Counted from the first letter of the stretch, positions 45,955-58,083 are shown. The stretch: DNA of 64,000 nt from Biomphalaria glabrata (GCF_947242115.1 NC_074721.1:19776001-19840000); one strand, 5' to 3'. Translations and numbers: made by a program. Notes: generated from the sequence alone by a model not told the origin.

Positions 45955-46185
45955 TTAACTGCAAAAACCCCAGGTAGGGGGCTTAAAACTCAAAACCCCT
46001 GGTAGGGGTTTTAAACTCAAAACCCCTAGTAGGGGTTTTTAAACTCGAACCGCTCTGGTAGGGGTTTTAAACTCGAACCTCCATGGTAGGGTTTTTTAAA
46101 CTCGAACCCCCCTGGTAGGGGTTTTTAAACTCGAACCCCCCTGGTAGGGGGTTTTAAACTCAAAACCCCTTTGGTTGTGCTAGGG
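45955..46185. repeat. Tandem repeat of about 28 bp in the 2-kb element
   Basis: Seven or eight units of CCTGGTAGGGGTTTTAAACT followed by CAAAACCC or CGAACCCC. The same array is at 60865-61080 in the second copy. Confidence 0.85.
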
Positions 46186-46362
46186 CAAGTGATGGTTTAG
46201 TATTAAAATCTCACCTAAAATAAACAAAATCAAAGCAAAAAATCAGTCACTAAATTCCGACTCCCCCCCCCCCCCCCCAAGCCCAAGGGGGGGGGGGGAT
46301 TTCATTTCGGGGGGGGGGGGGGGGGGTTGAACCCCAAGAACCCCCCCCTGGCTACGCCCATG

Positions 46363-47735
46363 CACTTTTATATTCTAAATCTAAACTGGATCTAGATCTA
46401 ATTATTCTAGAAGCTTAGATCTAGAAGACTAGTTGTCAAGATTTGACTACACTATGGCTAAGGCTAATGCACTAGCTAAGTAGGCCTACTAGATAGATCA
46501 AGAGACAGAGTACTAATAGTAATAGACTCTTGCCTCGTTGGGCCTCTCAAATCAGCTACAGACTTTAGAGACAATTTAGGAAGGTGAATTTCGATCCAAT
46601 TCCAAGATCTACAAACTACAAGTTAGAGTCTAGCTAGAGATGCTAGATCTAGTCTAGAAGGCTGATCAATTAAAAATAAAATCAATCATTTCTAAAGTTT
46701 GTAAAATTATATTTTATAGATCTAATCTATCTATTTATAATATAGAAATCTATGTCTACTATTTTAATATTTAAAATGATATGGCTGATGATATTAATTA
46801 TTTTAATTGAGACATTGACATACAAAGAAACAAAATAATTAGATCTTATACTAACTCATAGACTCTACTTATACTGTATTGTATTAAACCTTCGAGTTTA
46901 CGTTCCACTATCTTGACTTGACTACATTGACTAAAAAGGGCACTATCACAGTGACTATGATTATTTATAGATCTAGAATACTAGTCTAGATTATTATCTA
47001 TGATGATGATGATAATCAACTGGTACAGCTATAAGTATAATAATAATATAATTTTTTTTATAATCACTGCATTCGTTTCATTCACTGTCTGTATCAATAA
47101 TCGTATGATGTGAAAGTGAAGTCTAGATTAGATAGAATTGATAGATTATAAATCTACTTTCTACCATTAAAAAGTATTATTATTATAGATCTACATCTAC
47201 TAATATTAGTACAGGTACTATATAGATCTACAGGCATTATGTGACTATACACAGTTATTGAGTTAATACAGCTATACGCCTGGCCTATAGATGATCGATA
47301 GATCTAGAGTTCTAGACGTAGACTAGATCTATAAACATTCATATTGATCTCATGTATGGTCTAGATCTAGAGAAAATAGAGTGGAAATCATGACTTTATT
47401 AGATCCATTGAGTTATTTTTTTTAAAAATATCTTTAAATAGATCTAGAACCATAGTCTAAGTCTGGGTGTTGTAGATCTAGATTATTCTAGATATAAGAG
47501 ATCTATAGATAAGTTCGGTTTTTAAAAAATGCGCATTCGAAATTTAAAATACCCAGATTTAAGTATTAATATACCCATATTGGTAGGGCCGCGTTAATCA
47601 TTTATTAGATCTATTAAAGCATGTCTATATAAAAGATATTATTATTTAAAAAATATATTATTATATAAAAGATATAGTTGTGAATATTTACTAAAAAAAA
47701 ATAAAGAATGAATTTTTTACTTTTGCCAATTAACA
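46363..47735. repeat. AT-rich stretch with TAGATC islands, no gene seen
   Basis: Dominated by TAGATCTAG-type words and AT-rich filler. No coding segment recognised. Confidence 0.5.
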
Positions 47736-47739
47736 CTCT

Positions 47740-47995
47740 GGCTGGCAAAAAGGATGACTCCTCAATACTGTGAAAAGACGATAACTGCATGAGTTGGTTT
47801 GGAATTGTATTTTGTAAGACTAACTTAAAAAGAAATATCCTTCAAGAGAATAAAGGAAAAAAGGTTTGTCAGAAGAAAAGATGGCTGGACTACGCAAATA
47901 ATGGACCAGCCTCTCTCTCTTGATATCTTGTTAATTGGCCATTGGTGACCGGGAAAAGTGGAGGATTTGGTTACGCGGGACAGATGATAATGATG
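47740..47995 (+). mobile_element. Possible LINE C-terminal scrap
   Basis: The plus strand reads KKRFVRRKDGWTT then DREKWRIWLRG, similar to the terminal R-x-W / DR-x-x-W-R pattern of LINE proteins, with stops between. Confidence 0.35.
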
Positions 47996-48069
47996 TACAA
48001 TGTGAGAAAATGAATGAAATTTTTAGAGATTTAATAAAATAAAGCGTAGGAAAGTTTTACTCTCATTGA

Positions 48070-48270
48070 AGGTCAGTCCAAGTGACTGGAGGAGTAAATT
48101 TCTTCTTTTGCATCCTCCTGAATTTCTCCATATTGCACCATGCGCGAAAAAAAATGCGCGACGGCACTCCCCTAGTAAAAACTAGGAGCTGTTGTTCCAT
48201 TAGTATAGTTCCATGGTTACATATTCGTATTATATGTACATTTGCACACTAGCGCGTCAGTGCAACACCG
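48070..48270 (-). mobile_element. Inverted relative of 30870-31090
   Basis: Shares, inverted, the CATGGAACTATACTAATGGA block, the GTGCCGTCGCGCAT block and the GCGCATGGTGCAAT block with 30890-31010. Possible mariner-like debris. Confidence 0.5.
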
Positions 48271-48361
48271 CTTGTGTTTACGTAATAAATCGAGTTCCTA
48301 ATATGTCTTCCCTCTTAAGCACTAGTTTGTTATTTGTATAACACGAATATTCTACATGGTG

Positions 48362-48425
48362 TATTCGATAGGGGTCGTCTCTGAGTGTCACACAAACTCT
48401 CTTTGTAATTTTGTTTTTTTTTTAT
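48362..48425 (-). repeat. R1 left-edge fragment, inverted
   Basis: Read inverted: ATTACAAAGAGAGTTTGTGT, then CTCAGAGACGACCCC, matching the edge at 35640. Confidence 0.55.
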
Positions 48426-48659
48426 TTCTTTATTCATGTATTATTATTACTAATGAATAATTGTGAAAAGTTTAAACTTGACCCGAGAATGGATGTGCTT
48501 AAACATTTTATCAGATAAACAGACACAGTGAGTTGATATAAACTTAGTCATAATAGTTCTCTATATGAATCTTTCATCCTGCCTAAAAAATAAAAGAAGT
48601 CAGTTACGCCTTTATGATTTCGAAGCAGCTATTTAGGCCTACAACTTAAACTGCATATG

Positions 48660-50312
48660 TTGGGAGAGAGAGAGAGAGAGAGCAAGGGAGGAGAGAGAGC
48701 AAGGGAGGAGAGAGAGGGAGATGGAGGAGAGAGTAGAGAGGAAGGAGAGAGTGAGAGAGGAAGGAGAGAGAGGGAGTTGAAGGAGAGGGAGGGAGATGAA
48801 GGAGAGAGTGGGAGAGGAAGGAGAGAGAGGGAGATGAAGGAGAGGGAGGGAGATGAAGGAGAGAGTGGGAGAGGAAATAGAGAGAGGGAGATGAAGAAGA
48901 GAGAGGGAGTTGAAGGAGAGAGAGAGATGAAGGAGAGAGTGGAAGAGGAAGGAGAGAGAGGGAGATGAAGGAGAGAGTGGGAGATGAAGGAGAGAGGAAG
49001 GAGAGAGAGGGAGTTGAAGGAGAGTGTGAAAGAGGAAGGAGAGAGAGCGAGATGAAGGAGAGAGTGGGAGAGGAAGAAGAGAGAGGGAGATGAAGGAGAG
49101 AGTGGGAGAGGAAGGAGAAAGAGTGGGAGATGAAGGAGAGAGTGGGAGAGGAAGGAGAGAGAGTGGGAAATGAAGGAGAGAGTGGGAGAGGAAGGAGAGA
49201 GAGGGAGATGAAGGAGAGAGTGGGATTGGAAGGAGAGAGTGGAAGAAAAAAAGAGCGTGAGAGAGTAAGGAGAGAGAGTGAGATGAAGGAGAGAGTGGGA
49301 GAGAAAGGAGAGAGAGGGAGACGAAGGAGAGAGTGGGAGAGTAAGGAGAGAGTGGGAGAGGAAGGAGAGAGAGGGAGATGAAGGAGAGAGCGGGAGAGGA
49401 AGGAGAGAGAGGGAGATGAAGGAAAGAGTGGGAGAGGAAGGAGAGATTGGGAGAGGAAGGAGAGAGAGGAAGAGGATGGAGAATGAGGGAGATGAAGGAG
49501 AGAGTGGGAGAGGATGAAGAGAGAGATGAGGAAGAGAGTGGGAGAGGATAGAGAGAGAGATGAAGGAGAGAGTGGAAGATGATGGAGAAAGATGGAGATA
49601 AAGGAGAGATTGGGAGAGGATGGAGATAGAGAGATGAAGGAGAGAGTGGGAGAGGATGGAGAGAGTGGGAGAGGATGGAGAGAGAGAGATGAAGGAGAGA
49701 GTGGGAGAGAAAGGAGAGAGAGGGAGAGGATGTAGAGAGAGGGAGATGAAGGAGAGAGTGGGAGATGATGGAGAGAGTGTGAGAGGAAGGAGAGAGTGGG
49801 AGAGGAAGGAGAGAGTGGGAGAGGAAGGAGAGAGTGGGAGAGGATGGAGAGAGAGAGATGAAGGAGAGAGTGGGAGAGGATGGAGAGAGAGAGATGAAGG
49901 AGAGAGTGGGAGAGGAAGGAGAGAGAGGGAGAGGATGGAGAGAGAGGGAGATGAAGGAGAGTGTGGGAGATGATGGAGAGAGTGTGAGAGGAAGGAGAGA
50001 GTGGGAGATGATGGAGAGAGAGGGAGATGAAGTAGAGAGAGGGAGATGAAGGAGAGATTGGGAGAGGAAGGAGAGAGAGGAGGAGAGAGAGAGGAGAGAG
50101 AGCGATAGAGTGAAGAAGAAGAGCGAAGAGAGGGATGTAGGAGAGAGAGGGAGAGAGAAAGGGAGTAGAGAGAAAGGGAGTAGAGAGAAGGAGGTGAAGG
50201 AGATAGAGAAAGGGAAGAGAGAGAATGCGAGAGGAAAGAGAGAGGGAGGAAGGAGAGAGAGGGAGAATAGAGAGATGGAGAGAGAGAGGGAGAGAGAGGG
50301 AGCGAGAGAGAA
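48660..50312. repeat. 1.65-kb purine (GA) tract
   Basis: Almost uninterrupted A/G on this strand, built from GAGAGAGTGGGAGAGGAAG and GGAGATGAAGGAGAGAG words. Long mirror-symmetric purine tracts can form triplex (H-DNA). The very long open frames on both strands (Ser/Leu/Pro-rich on the minus, Glu/Arg/Gly-rich on the plus) exist only because stop codons cannot arise from such words. Confidence 0.95.
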
Positions 50313-50544
50313 CTTTTTCTTGTTGTTTTGTTTTTTTTGTTCTTCTTCTCTCCAAACTGGAGGCAAACAATCCATTCTGCCAGCCCCCCCCCCCCCACCT
50401 ACTAGACATGAAGCACGCTGTGTCAACTTGATACTAGTCCTTTGTTGACTTTATCATCAACTATATTACTGATCAAGTCACGTTGAAATATTGATTTATC
50501 GAGTTTTGAAACTTTAAGACGCTTTAAATAGTCATGTGTGGAAG

Positions 50545-50720
50545 ACTATCTCATCGTTCGGTATACACGCTGGACTGTCGTTCTGTCGTGGCAATGGTCC
50601 GACACTTTCCTCTGCCACCCTCCATCGTCCTGCTGGAGGTTTAGACTAGGAAGTAGATTACCTTTAGCTCTGAAGAAACATCCGAAACATGTCAAACATT
50701 TGACAAAAAAAAAAAAAAAA
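50545..50720 (+). repeat. SINE-A copy with poly-A tail
   Basis: CACGCTGGACTGTCGTTCTG, a decayed B-box region, TCCTGCTGGAGGTTTAGACT, AGGAAGTAGATTACC, ACATCCGAAACATGTCAAAC and a 17-18 base A-run. The tail at the plus-strand end fixes the orientation. Confidence 0.8.
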
Positions 50721-51327
50721 AGCTGGGATCAAATCTAACCATTGAATTGAAGACATAAATAGAGAATCCAATCAATGTTTATAGGTTGAATCACTTTCCA
50801 TTTCTAGTATATAGAAAGTCTGTCCACATTAAACAAGAGAGCAGCATGCTTAAGTTCAAAGCTAAAAAAAAATGCATAATTACTTTCTCAAGATTTTCAA
50901 AAAGATCTACTTGAAGATGAAGTACTTCTTACCATGTAAATACCAACAGCAAATCAAACGATGGTAGCCTCTTTGGACTATCATTACGACGGAAGCTTGG
51001 CTAATTCCAACCACACTCGCCGTGGTCTCATGCAGCATTGGGTAGAAAGTAAAAATGCTTTAAATTTGAAGGAACTCCTATAAGAAGCAACGTAAGACTA
51101 ATCTTTAAGATACCATTCACTGACTGACTGATTCATTGATCAAGAGATCTCTTAAACTGTCTTACGGATTCGCCAAAAATTTCGTACACCGAATTAGACA
51201 TTTTCATAATTTCGCCACTGCAATTCGAGAGAAACCGCAAGCTTTCTATCAAACCTTTGTATTTTATTTTTGGTATTTCCACAAACGGCCGCATTCAACA
51301 TATAAAGAAAAAAAAAAACAAACAAGG
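50721..51327. other. No gene seen
   Basis: Unassigned sequence. An open frame at 51136 onwards runs into the following repeat and has no recognised family. Confidence 0.4.
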
Positions 51328-51916
51328 TTACAAAAGACAGTTTGTGTGGAAATACAAACTCAAAATCGGCCCCCCGAAGTGGTCCACCCAGGCAGGCTTC
51401 CGAATGAAATTATATCAAAGACAAATGAGAGATAAGAATGGAGAATGAAGGTTAACAGATCTTGTGTAGTGCCCCAACGATCCCGCAGATCAAAGGATAG
51501 GTGAAAGTGAATGTAAAATTAGATGTGAACCTGGCCTAACTAGTTCCCCTTTTAGATCTTGTGGTCTATAGGGCAGATGATGAAGATTCCAAAGTTGAAA
51601 ATCCCAGTCTTCACCAGGATTCGAACCCGGGACCCCCGGTTCAGAAGCCAAGCGCTTTACCGCTCAGACACTGTGCCTCCCCTGGTCTAACTGATGTCTT
51701 ATAATTGATCTAATTGTTTTGAAAAGGCTCAATCTCTTATTCGAATCCTCAAATAAAAATTTTCAGAAAAATGAAGTTTATAAGATTACTATTCGTTTTA
51801 AATTAGGTCTAACTTATAGTGCATACTAATTAGCTTTTCTCTTTAAAAATCTGCTTGCATAAAAATTAGATTTTTCGCTTTCAGAAAAAAAAAAAAAGTA
51901 GCCGTTGCATCAGAAC
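51328..51916 (+). repeat. R1 copy, 3' end cut by a SINE
   Basis: Starts GGTTACAAAAGACAGTTTGT, then ATCGGCCCCCCGAAGTGG. Runs to GTAGCCGTTGCATCAGAAC, where SINE-A takes over, so the terminal CCGCTAAAA block is missing. SINE-B is nested inside. Confidence 0.75.
51550..51683 (-). repeat. SINE-B copy (tRNA-derived)
   Basis: Minus strand: GGAGGCACAGTGTCTGAGCG start, then a GGTTCGAATCC B-box and a tRNA-like A-box TGTCTGAGCGG. A tRNA-unrelated 3' part follows (TCATCATCTGCCCTATAG). It looks like a tRNA but lacks a proper foldable 3' half and is part of a dispersed repeat. Confidence 0.75.
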
Positions 51917-52020
51917 TTAATAATTTAATTCCTAGTCCAAACCTCCCGCAGGAGGACGGGGGATGGGAGCGGGCAGGGTTTGAATTCGGGACCATCTATA
52001 AGTCCGAACGACCGGCAGCC
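51917..52020 (-). repeat. SINE-A fragment
   Basis: CCTAGTCCAAACCTCCCGCA, then GGGAGCGGGCAGGGTTTGAA, as in the copy at 35762-35925; truncated at both ends. Confidence 0.7.
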
Positions 52021-52211
52021 AATGTTATTGTAAAAAAACAAAATTAGGAGAGGGGCAAACACATTTTCCAGCAATTCGTAAATCCAGAATGTAGAATTAG
52101 GAATAGTGAAAATATATCAAACGTTAAATTATATTGATCTGTATGTGAAGTACTTTCATATAGGCCTAATATTTAAAAAAAAATATATTTTATGCGAATT
52201 GCTATAAAACA

Positions 52212-55200
52212 ATCGTCTTGTTCAGACCTCACAATCATCTTGTTCTGAACTTACAATCACCTTGTTCTGAACTTACAATCACCTTGTTCTGAACTTACAA
52301 TCACCTTCTTCTGAACTTACAATCACCTTGTTCTGAACTTACAATCATCTTGTTCTGAACTCACAATCATCTTCTGAACTTACAATCATCTTGTTCAGAA
52401 CTCACAATCATCTTGTTCTGAACTTACAATCACCTTGTTCTAAACTCACATTCTTCTTGTTCTAAACTCACATTCTTCTTGTTCTAAACTCACATTCTTC
52501 TTAATCTGAACTTACAATCAACTTGTTCTGAACTCATAATCATCTTGTTCTGAACTTACAATCATCTTGTTCTGAACTTACAATCAACTTGTTCTGAACT
52601 CATAATCATCTTGTTCTGAACTTACAATCATCTTGTTCTGAACTTACAATTATCTTGTTCTGAACTCATAATCATCTTGTTCTGAACTTACAATTATCTT
52701 GTTCTGAACTTATAATCACCTTTTTCTAGATTTACAATCATCTTGTTCTGAACTTACAATCATCTTGTTCTAAATTAACAATCATCTAGCTCTGAACTTA
52801 CAAATAATCTTGTTCTAAACTCACATTCTTTTTGTTCTAAATTCACATTCTTCTTGTTCTAAACTCACATTCTTCTTTTTCTGAACTTACAATCATCTTG
52901 TTCTAGATTTACAATCATTTTGTTCTGAACTCACAATCATCTTGTTCTGAACTTACAATCATCTTGTTCTAAATTAACAATCATCTTGTTCTAAACTTAC
53001 ATTCTTCTTGTTCTAAAATTACATTCTTCTTGTTCTAAACTCACATTCTTCTTGTGCTGAACTTACAATCATCTTGTTCTAGATTTACAATCATCTTGTT
53101 CTGAACTCATAATCATCTTGTTCTGAACTCATAATCATCTTGTTCTAAATTTACAATCATCTTGTTCTGAACTTACAATTATCTCGTTCTGAACTTACAA
53201 TCATCTTGTTCTGAACTTACAATCATCTTGTTCTGAACTTACAATTATCTTGTTCTGAACTTACAATTATCTTGTTCTGAACTTACAATCATCTTGTTCT
53301 GAACTTACAATCACCTTTTTCTAGATTTACAATCATCTTGTTCTAAACTTACAATCATCTTGTTCTAAATTAACAATCATCTTGTTCTGAACTTACAATT
53401 ATCTTGTTCTAAATTCACATTCTTCTTGTTCTAAACTCACATTCTTCTTGTTCTGAACTTACAATCATCTTGTTCTAGATTTACAATCATCTTGTTCTGA
53501 ACTCATAATCATCTTGTTCTAAACTCACATTCTTCTTGTTCTAAACTCACATTCTTCTTGTTCTAAACTTACAATCATCTTGTTCTAGATTTACAATCAT
53601 CTTGTTCTGAACTTATAATCATCTTGTTCTAAATTTACAATCATCTTGTTCTGAACTTACAATTATCTTTATCTGAATTCATAATCATCTTGTTCTGAAC
53701 TTACAATCATCTTGTTCTGAACTTACAATCATCTTGTTCTGAACTTACAATTATCTTGTTTTGAACTTACAATTATCTTGTTCTGAACTTTCAATTATCT
53801 TTATCTGAATTCATAATCATCTTGTTCTGAACTTACAATCATCTTGTTCTGAACTTACAATCATCTTGTTCTTAACTTACAATCATTTTGTTCTGAACTT
53901 ACAATCATCTTGTTCTGAACTTACAATTATCTTGTTCTGAACTTACAATCACCTTTTTCTAGATTTACAATCATCTTGTTCTGAACTCATAATCATCTTG
54001 TTTTAAATTTACAATCATCTTGTTCTGAACTTACAATTATCTTTATCTGAACTCATAATCATCTTGTTTTGAACTTACAATCATCTTGTTCTGAACTTAC
54101 AATCATCTTGTTCTAGATTTACAATCATTTTGTTCTGAACTCCAATCATCTTGTTCTAAATTAACAATCATCTTGTTCTGAACTTACAATCATCTTGTTC
54201 TAGATTTACAATCATTTTGTTCTGAACTCACAATCATCTTGTTCTAAATTTACAATCATCTTGTTCTGAACTTACAATCATCTTGTTCTGAACTTACAAT
54301 TATCTTGTTTTGAACTTACAATTATCTTGTTCTGAACTTTCAATTATCTTTATCTGAATTCATAATCATCTTGTTCTGAACTTACAATCATCTTGTTCTG
54401 AACTTACAATCATCTTGTTCTGAACTTACAATCATTTTGTTCTGAACTTACAAATATCTTGTTCTGAACTTACAATCACCTTTTTCTAGATTTACAATCA
54501 TCTCGTTCTGAACTCAAAATCATCTTGTTCTAAATTTACAATCATCTTGTTCTGAACTTACAATTATCTTTATCTGAACTCATAATCATCTTGTTCTGAA
54601 CTTACAATCATCTTGTTCTGAACTTACAATCATCTTGTTCTGAACTTACAATCATCTTGTTCTGAACTTACAATCATCTTGTTCTGAGCTTACAATCATC
54701 TTGTTCTAGATTTACAATTATCTTGTTCTGAACTCAAAATCATCTTGTTCTAAATTTACAATCATCTTGTTCTGAACTTACAATTATCTTTATCTGAACT
54801 CATAATCATCTTGTTCTGAACTTACAATCATCTTGTTCTGAACTTACAATCATCTTGTTCTGAACTTACAATCATCTTGTTCTGAACTTACAATCATCTT
54901 GTTCTGAACTTACAATCATCTTGTTCTGAACTTACAATCATCTTGTTCTGAACTTACAATCATCTTGTTCTGAACTTACAATCATCTTGTTCTGAACTTA
55001 CAATCATCTTGTTCTAGATTTACAATCATCTTGTTCTGAACTCAAAATCATCTTGTTCTAAATTTACAATCATCTTGTTCTGAACTTACAATTATCTTTA
55101 TCTGAACTCATAATCATCTTGTTCTGAACTCATAATCATCTTGTTCTGAACTTACAATCATCTTGTTCTGAACTTACAATCATCTTGTTCTGAACTTACA

Positions 55201-55425
55201 ATCATCTTGTTCTGAACTTACAATCATCTTGTTCTAGATTTACAATCATCTTGTTCTGAACTCACAATCATCTTGTTCTAAATTTACAATCATCTTGTTC
55301 TGAACTTACAATCATCTTGTTCTGAACTTACAATCATCTTGTTCTGAACTTACAATCATCTTGTTCTAAATTTACAATCATCTTGTTAGAACTTACAATC
55401 ATCTTGTTCTGAACTCTCATCATTC
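52212..55425. repeat. 22-bp satellite, about 145 copies
   Basis: Consensus TTCTGAACTTACAATCATCT then TG. Variants (TTCTAGATTTACAATC, TTCTAAACTCACATTCTTC, TTTATCTGAACTCATAATC) recur in the same order, for example around 54485, 54705 and 55010, spaced by whole numbers of units (about 10 and 14), so higher-order units have been duplicated. Confidence 0.95.
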
Positions 55426-55579
55426 ATTCTCATAATTGTTGTTCCTGATTTGTTCCCACTTCCTTTCGAGCGTTTCACCTTCAACTACCTACTCTTAAAT
55501 TACAAACAGTTGTATTATTTTATTGTTTGCATACAATTTAGTGCCTAGTTACATACATACAATTTATAAGTGGAGATAG

Positions 55580-55745
55580 TAAAACTGCTGTGTGGGCGAC
55601 ATTGTTTCAACTATAGCTGATGCCCTGGCTTTCACTTTGTTCTACACACACGCATATGCAGACAAACAGAGAAGATAAATAGATAAATTATAGATAGATA
55701 GATAGATAAATTATAGATAGATACAGATAGATAGATAAATGCATG
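55580..55745. repeat. Short piece of the 12851-13280 repeat and a GATA run
   Basis: 55580-55640 (CTGCTGTGTGGGCGAC, then CCCTGGCTTTCACT) resembles 13215-13270. It is followed by imperfect GATA repeats at about 55688-55740. Confidence 0.5.
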
Positions 55746-55983
55746 AAATTATATTTTGATAAACAAGCTGACCTATCGCCTGCCCAGGGGTCTATTCCAA
55801 CCTAAATCTAAGATTTAAATCTGATAAAACCTCCCTACTAGATTCGCCCTTATGTGACGTCTAAATTGTACTAGTCATCAAATTTGTCTTTAGGTATCTC
55901 TACTATGAGCCTGTCTATTAATCATCGTACACTTTAATTAGCTTGCTTCATCTTTGTTGTCCATCTGCACTCTGTAACGTCTG
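55746..55983. other. No feature seen
   Basis: Unassigned spacer upstream of the 33-bp array. Confidence 0.4.
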
Positions 55984-56345
55984 TGACTTCACTTATTATG
56001 AACTCAACAGACTTTATGGCTTCACTTATTATGAACTCAACAGACTTTATGGCTTCACTTATTATGAACTCAACATACTTTATGGCTTCACTTATTATGA
56101 ACTCAACATACTTTATGGCTTCACTTATTATGAACTCAACAGACTTTATGGCTTCACTTATTATGAACTCGACAGACTTTATGGCTTCACTTATTATGAA
56201 CTCAACAGACTTTATGGCTTCACTTATTATGAACTCAACATACTTTATGGCTTCACTTATTATGAACTCAACAGACTTTATGGCTTCACTTATTATGAAC
56301 TCAACAGACTTTATGGCTTCACTTATTATGAACTCAACAGACTTC
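55984..56345. repeat. 33-bp minisatellite, 11 copies, upstream of a promoter
   Basis: Unit GACTTTATGGCTTCACTTAT then TATGAACTCAACA, very uniform (AGACTT/ATACTT variants). It ends about 200 bp before the CRE of the secreted-peptide gene. Open frames on both strands reflect the unit length divisible by three. Confidence 0.95.
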
Positions 56346-56542
56346 AAATGTACTGAAATTAATTCCCATAGGCTGATTCTGGTTGTTTGGTGTGATAGTT
56401 GGAGATGTCCAGACCTTCGATTGAAATCTACACCACACAAAAAGAACTCGGTTTGTGTCAATAAATATCTTGAGTTCGCTGTGCGCCCGGTAACAAGGGG
56501 TGAAGGTGTGCCTCTCGACTCGTGTCCCAAAGTCCAGATATG

Positions 56543-56589
56543 TGACGTCATCCATGACCACCTGTCCGACCGAGAATCTAGTATAAAAG
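56543..56589 (+). promoter_or_regulatory. CRE, E-box and TATA box of the secreted-peptide gene
   Basis: TGACGTCA (perfect palindromic CRE) at 56543-56550, CACCTG E-box at 56559-56564, TATAAAAG at 56582-56589. Order and spacing are those of a focused core promoter; transcription would start about 25-30 bp after the TATA box. The combination is common in peptide-hormone and neuropeptide genes, but that is an analogy. Confidence 0.7.
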
Positions 56590-56611
56590 ACAGTAATATG
56601 TCTTCGATTAG

Positions 56612-56681
56612 AGTAGATCGTAGTAAAGAGAAAGACTCAATAGTTCTTTAAAGATCTTCATTTACTTAGATCTCCAACAAG
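56612..56681 (+). other. Probable 5' UTR exon of the secreted-peptide gene
   Basis: Start inferred from the TATA box; the end is fixed by CAACAAG followed by the donor GTTAGT at 56682. The partner acceptor is TTTTCTCTCTACAG at 57197-57210. Confidence 0.55.
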
Positions 56682-57210
56682 GTTAGTACTGTAATGCTCT
56701 AATTTAGATAGGCCTACTACCCTTTACTAGCCCTTAGACTGGCTTTAGTCAAACATCACTACGTCACTAACCCCATTGAAGGTAATTTAGTGTAAAATTG
56801 TAATTGGATTTTAAAAAACAACAAAGGACGTTATATTTGTGTTTTAAAATATTTTGTTTCATTTGTACATTAAAAATAGCAATCTCATTTTAGCATTTGA
56901 ATTTAATTTGTCATCTTTTATTGGTAGTGTTTGCTTTTTAACAAATAGGTTCAGTTGTCTTAAATGTATATTTATGGTATAATTATGTAATATTGTAATG
57001 ACCTTTCTGTTTAAAAAAAATCTAAATAGTTTGATGAAATGTAAACAATTAGTAGTTCTTTTAAATTAATTTTAGAAAAATTAATATATCAATATTTTAC
57101 AATACGCCCATTATAGGCCTACTTTCCAAAAAATGTTATTTCATTTTGATATAATAGTTTATTACAGATGCGACATAATTTTTACCTTTTCATTTGTTTT
57201 CTCTCTACAG

Positions 57211-57348
57211 GCCTGAATTCAGACATGGCTTCCAGTTGGTACTTCTCTTGTTTGGTCGTCGCCACCCTGATTCTCCACACGTGTTTGTGCCTGCCAACTG
57301 AGTTTGCAACGACAACAGATGTGCCATCTATTCCAGAAGCTGCTGGAG
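57211..57348 (+). CDS. Secreted-peptide gene, first coding exon (signal peptide)
   Basis: Exon from the CTCTCTACAG acceptor to GGAG before GTGATA; the first 14 bases are 5' UTR and coding starts at 57225 (41 codons plus one base). Codes for the signal peptide and the start of the spacer. Confidence 0.75.
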
Positions 57349-58083
57349 GTGATAACTGTGATAACTTTTATGTTTTTAAATTTATATTCATCTTAAATAT
57401 AAAATCCTTTGCCCGGACCACTCAAAGATGGTCACTATTTCTTCCACTTGCCGTGGACGATAAAATACGAACATTTAACCCGTGATAACAAAATATGATC
57501 TGTTAATATATTTTTGGGTTAATAGAACAAGTAGGTCATTCTCTTGAACGAAATCGCAGCTGTTAAATTTCAAACCATTTGGTTTTTAAAACCGTCATTT
57601 AAAAGTCTAAAGTACACAATGGCACTTCCTTCCGCTTTAAGCACTTAGTAACTTTTGTTTGGGGTACGTAACTTTCTTTCATTTCAGTTTTCTGTATTCT
57701 TATTTACTTAATAATAATAATAATCTTTATTGTCCGTATGGAAATTTGTCTTACAATTTGTGCATTACACCAAACAAAAAACATTATAACTATAAGAAAC
57801 TAAAGTGTACATTCACACCAGACTCACTCATAATTTACATGTGACAAAGTTTATATCAGATTGTTCTTATTTAATGATTTGATTGCCAGGGGAACAAAAT
57901 AGTGTTTGTTTCTGTTTGTCTTTGCTATCGGTGTCTTGTATCTCTTTTGCGATGGTTCTACTTGGACACAGATCTAAGTCTTGATCTAAATCTAATTCTC
58001 CTCTAGATCTAGATAATTGTCAGAGTGATTGCTAGGTATTTTCTTTCTATCAAATGTGTTTTTACAAAGAACTTAGAACATTC

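Larger units (their letters stand above)
44112..46362 (+). mobile_element. 2.25-kb inverted-repeat element, copy 1
   Basis: Left end CATGGGCGTAGCCAGG, repeated inverted at the right end. The flanks share a 9-mer ACTTTTATA (44103-44111, 46364-46372; one extra base at the right). G- and C-runs lie just inside both ends. Contents in order: a GC-rich hairpin block GGGGGAGC/GCTCCCCC present twice in tandem (44336-44566 and 44585-44815), a LINE fragment (minus, 44805-45130), several GTGCGTAAT/AAACTCAAAACCCC segments, and a tandem of about 28 bp (45955-46180). No transposase of its own. The other copy is at 59280-61238. Confidence 0.8.

Noticed and set aside
48629-50426. Minus-strand open frames of nearly 600 codons, Ser/Leu/Pro-rich, in all three frames
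   Set aside because: They lie on the complement of a GA tract in which stop codons hardly occur; three overlapping frames are open at once and the composition follows the tract.
51550-51683. tRNA gene (inverted, with good A- and B-box words)
   Set aside because: It is the head of a dispersed SINE with relatives at 34385-34880 and 58435-58605; no complete cloverleaf with an acceptor stem could be drawn.
55934-56651. Open frames on both strands with 11-residue repeats
   Set aside because: Produced by the 33-bp minisatellite; they run into the promoter of the secreted-peptide gene.
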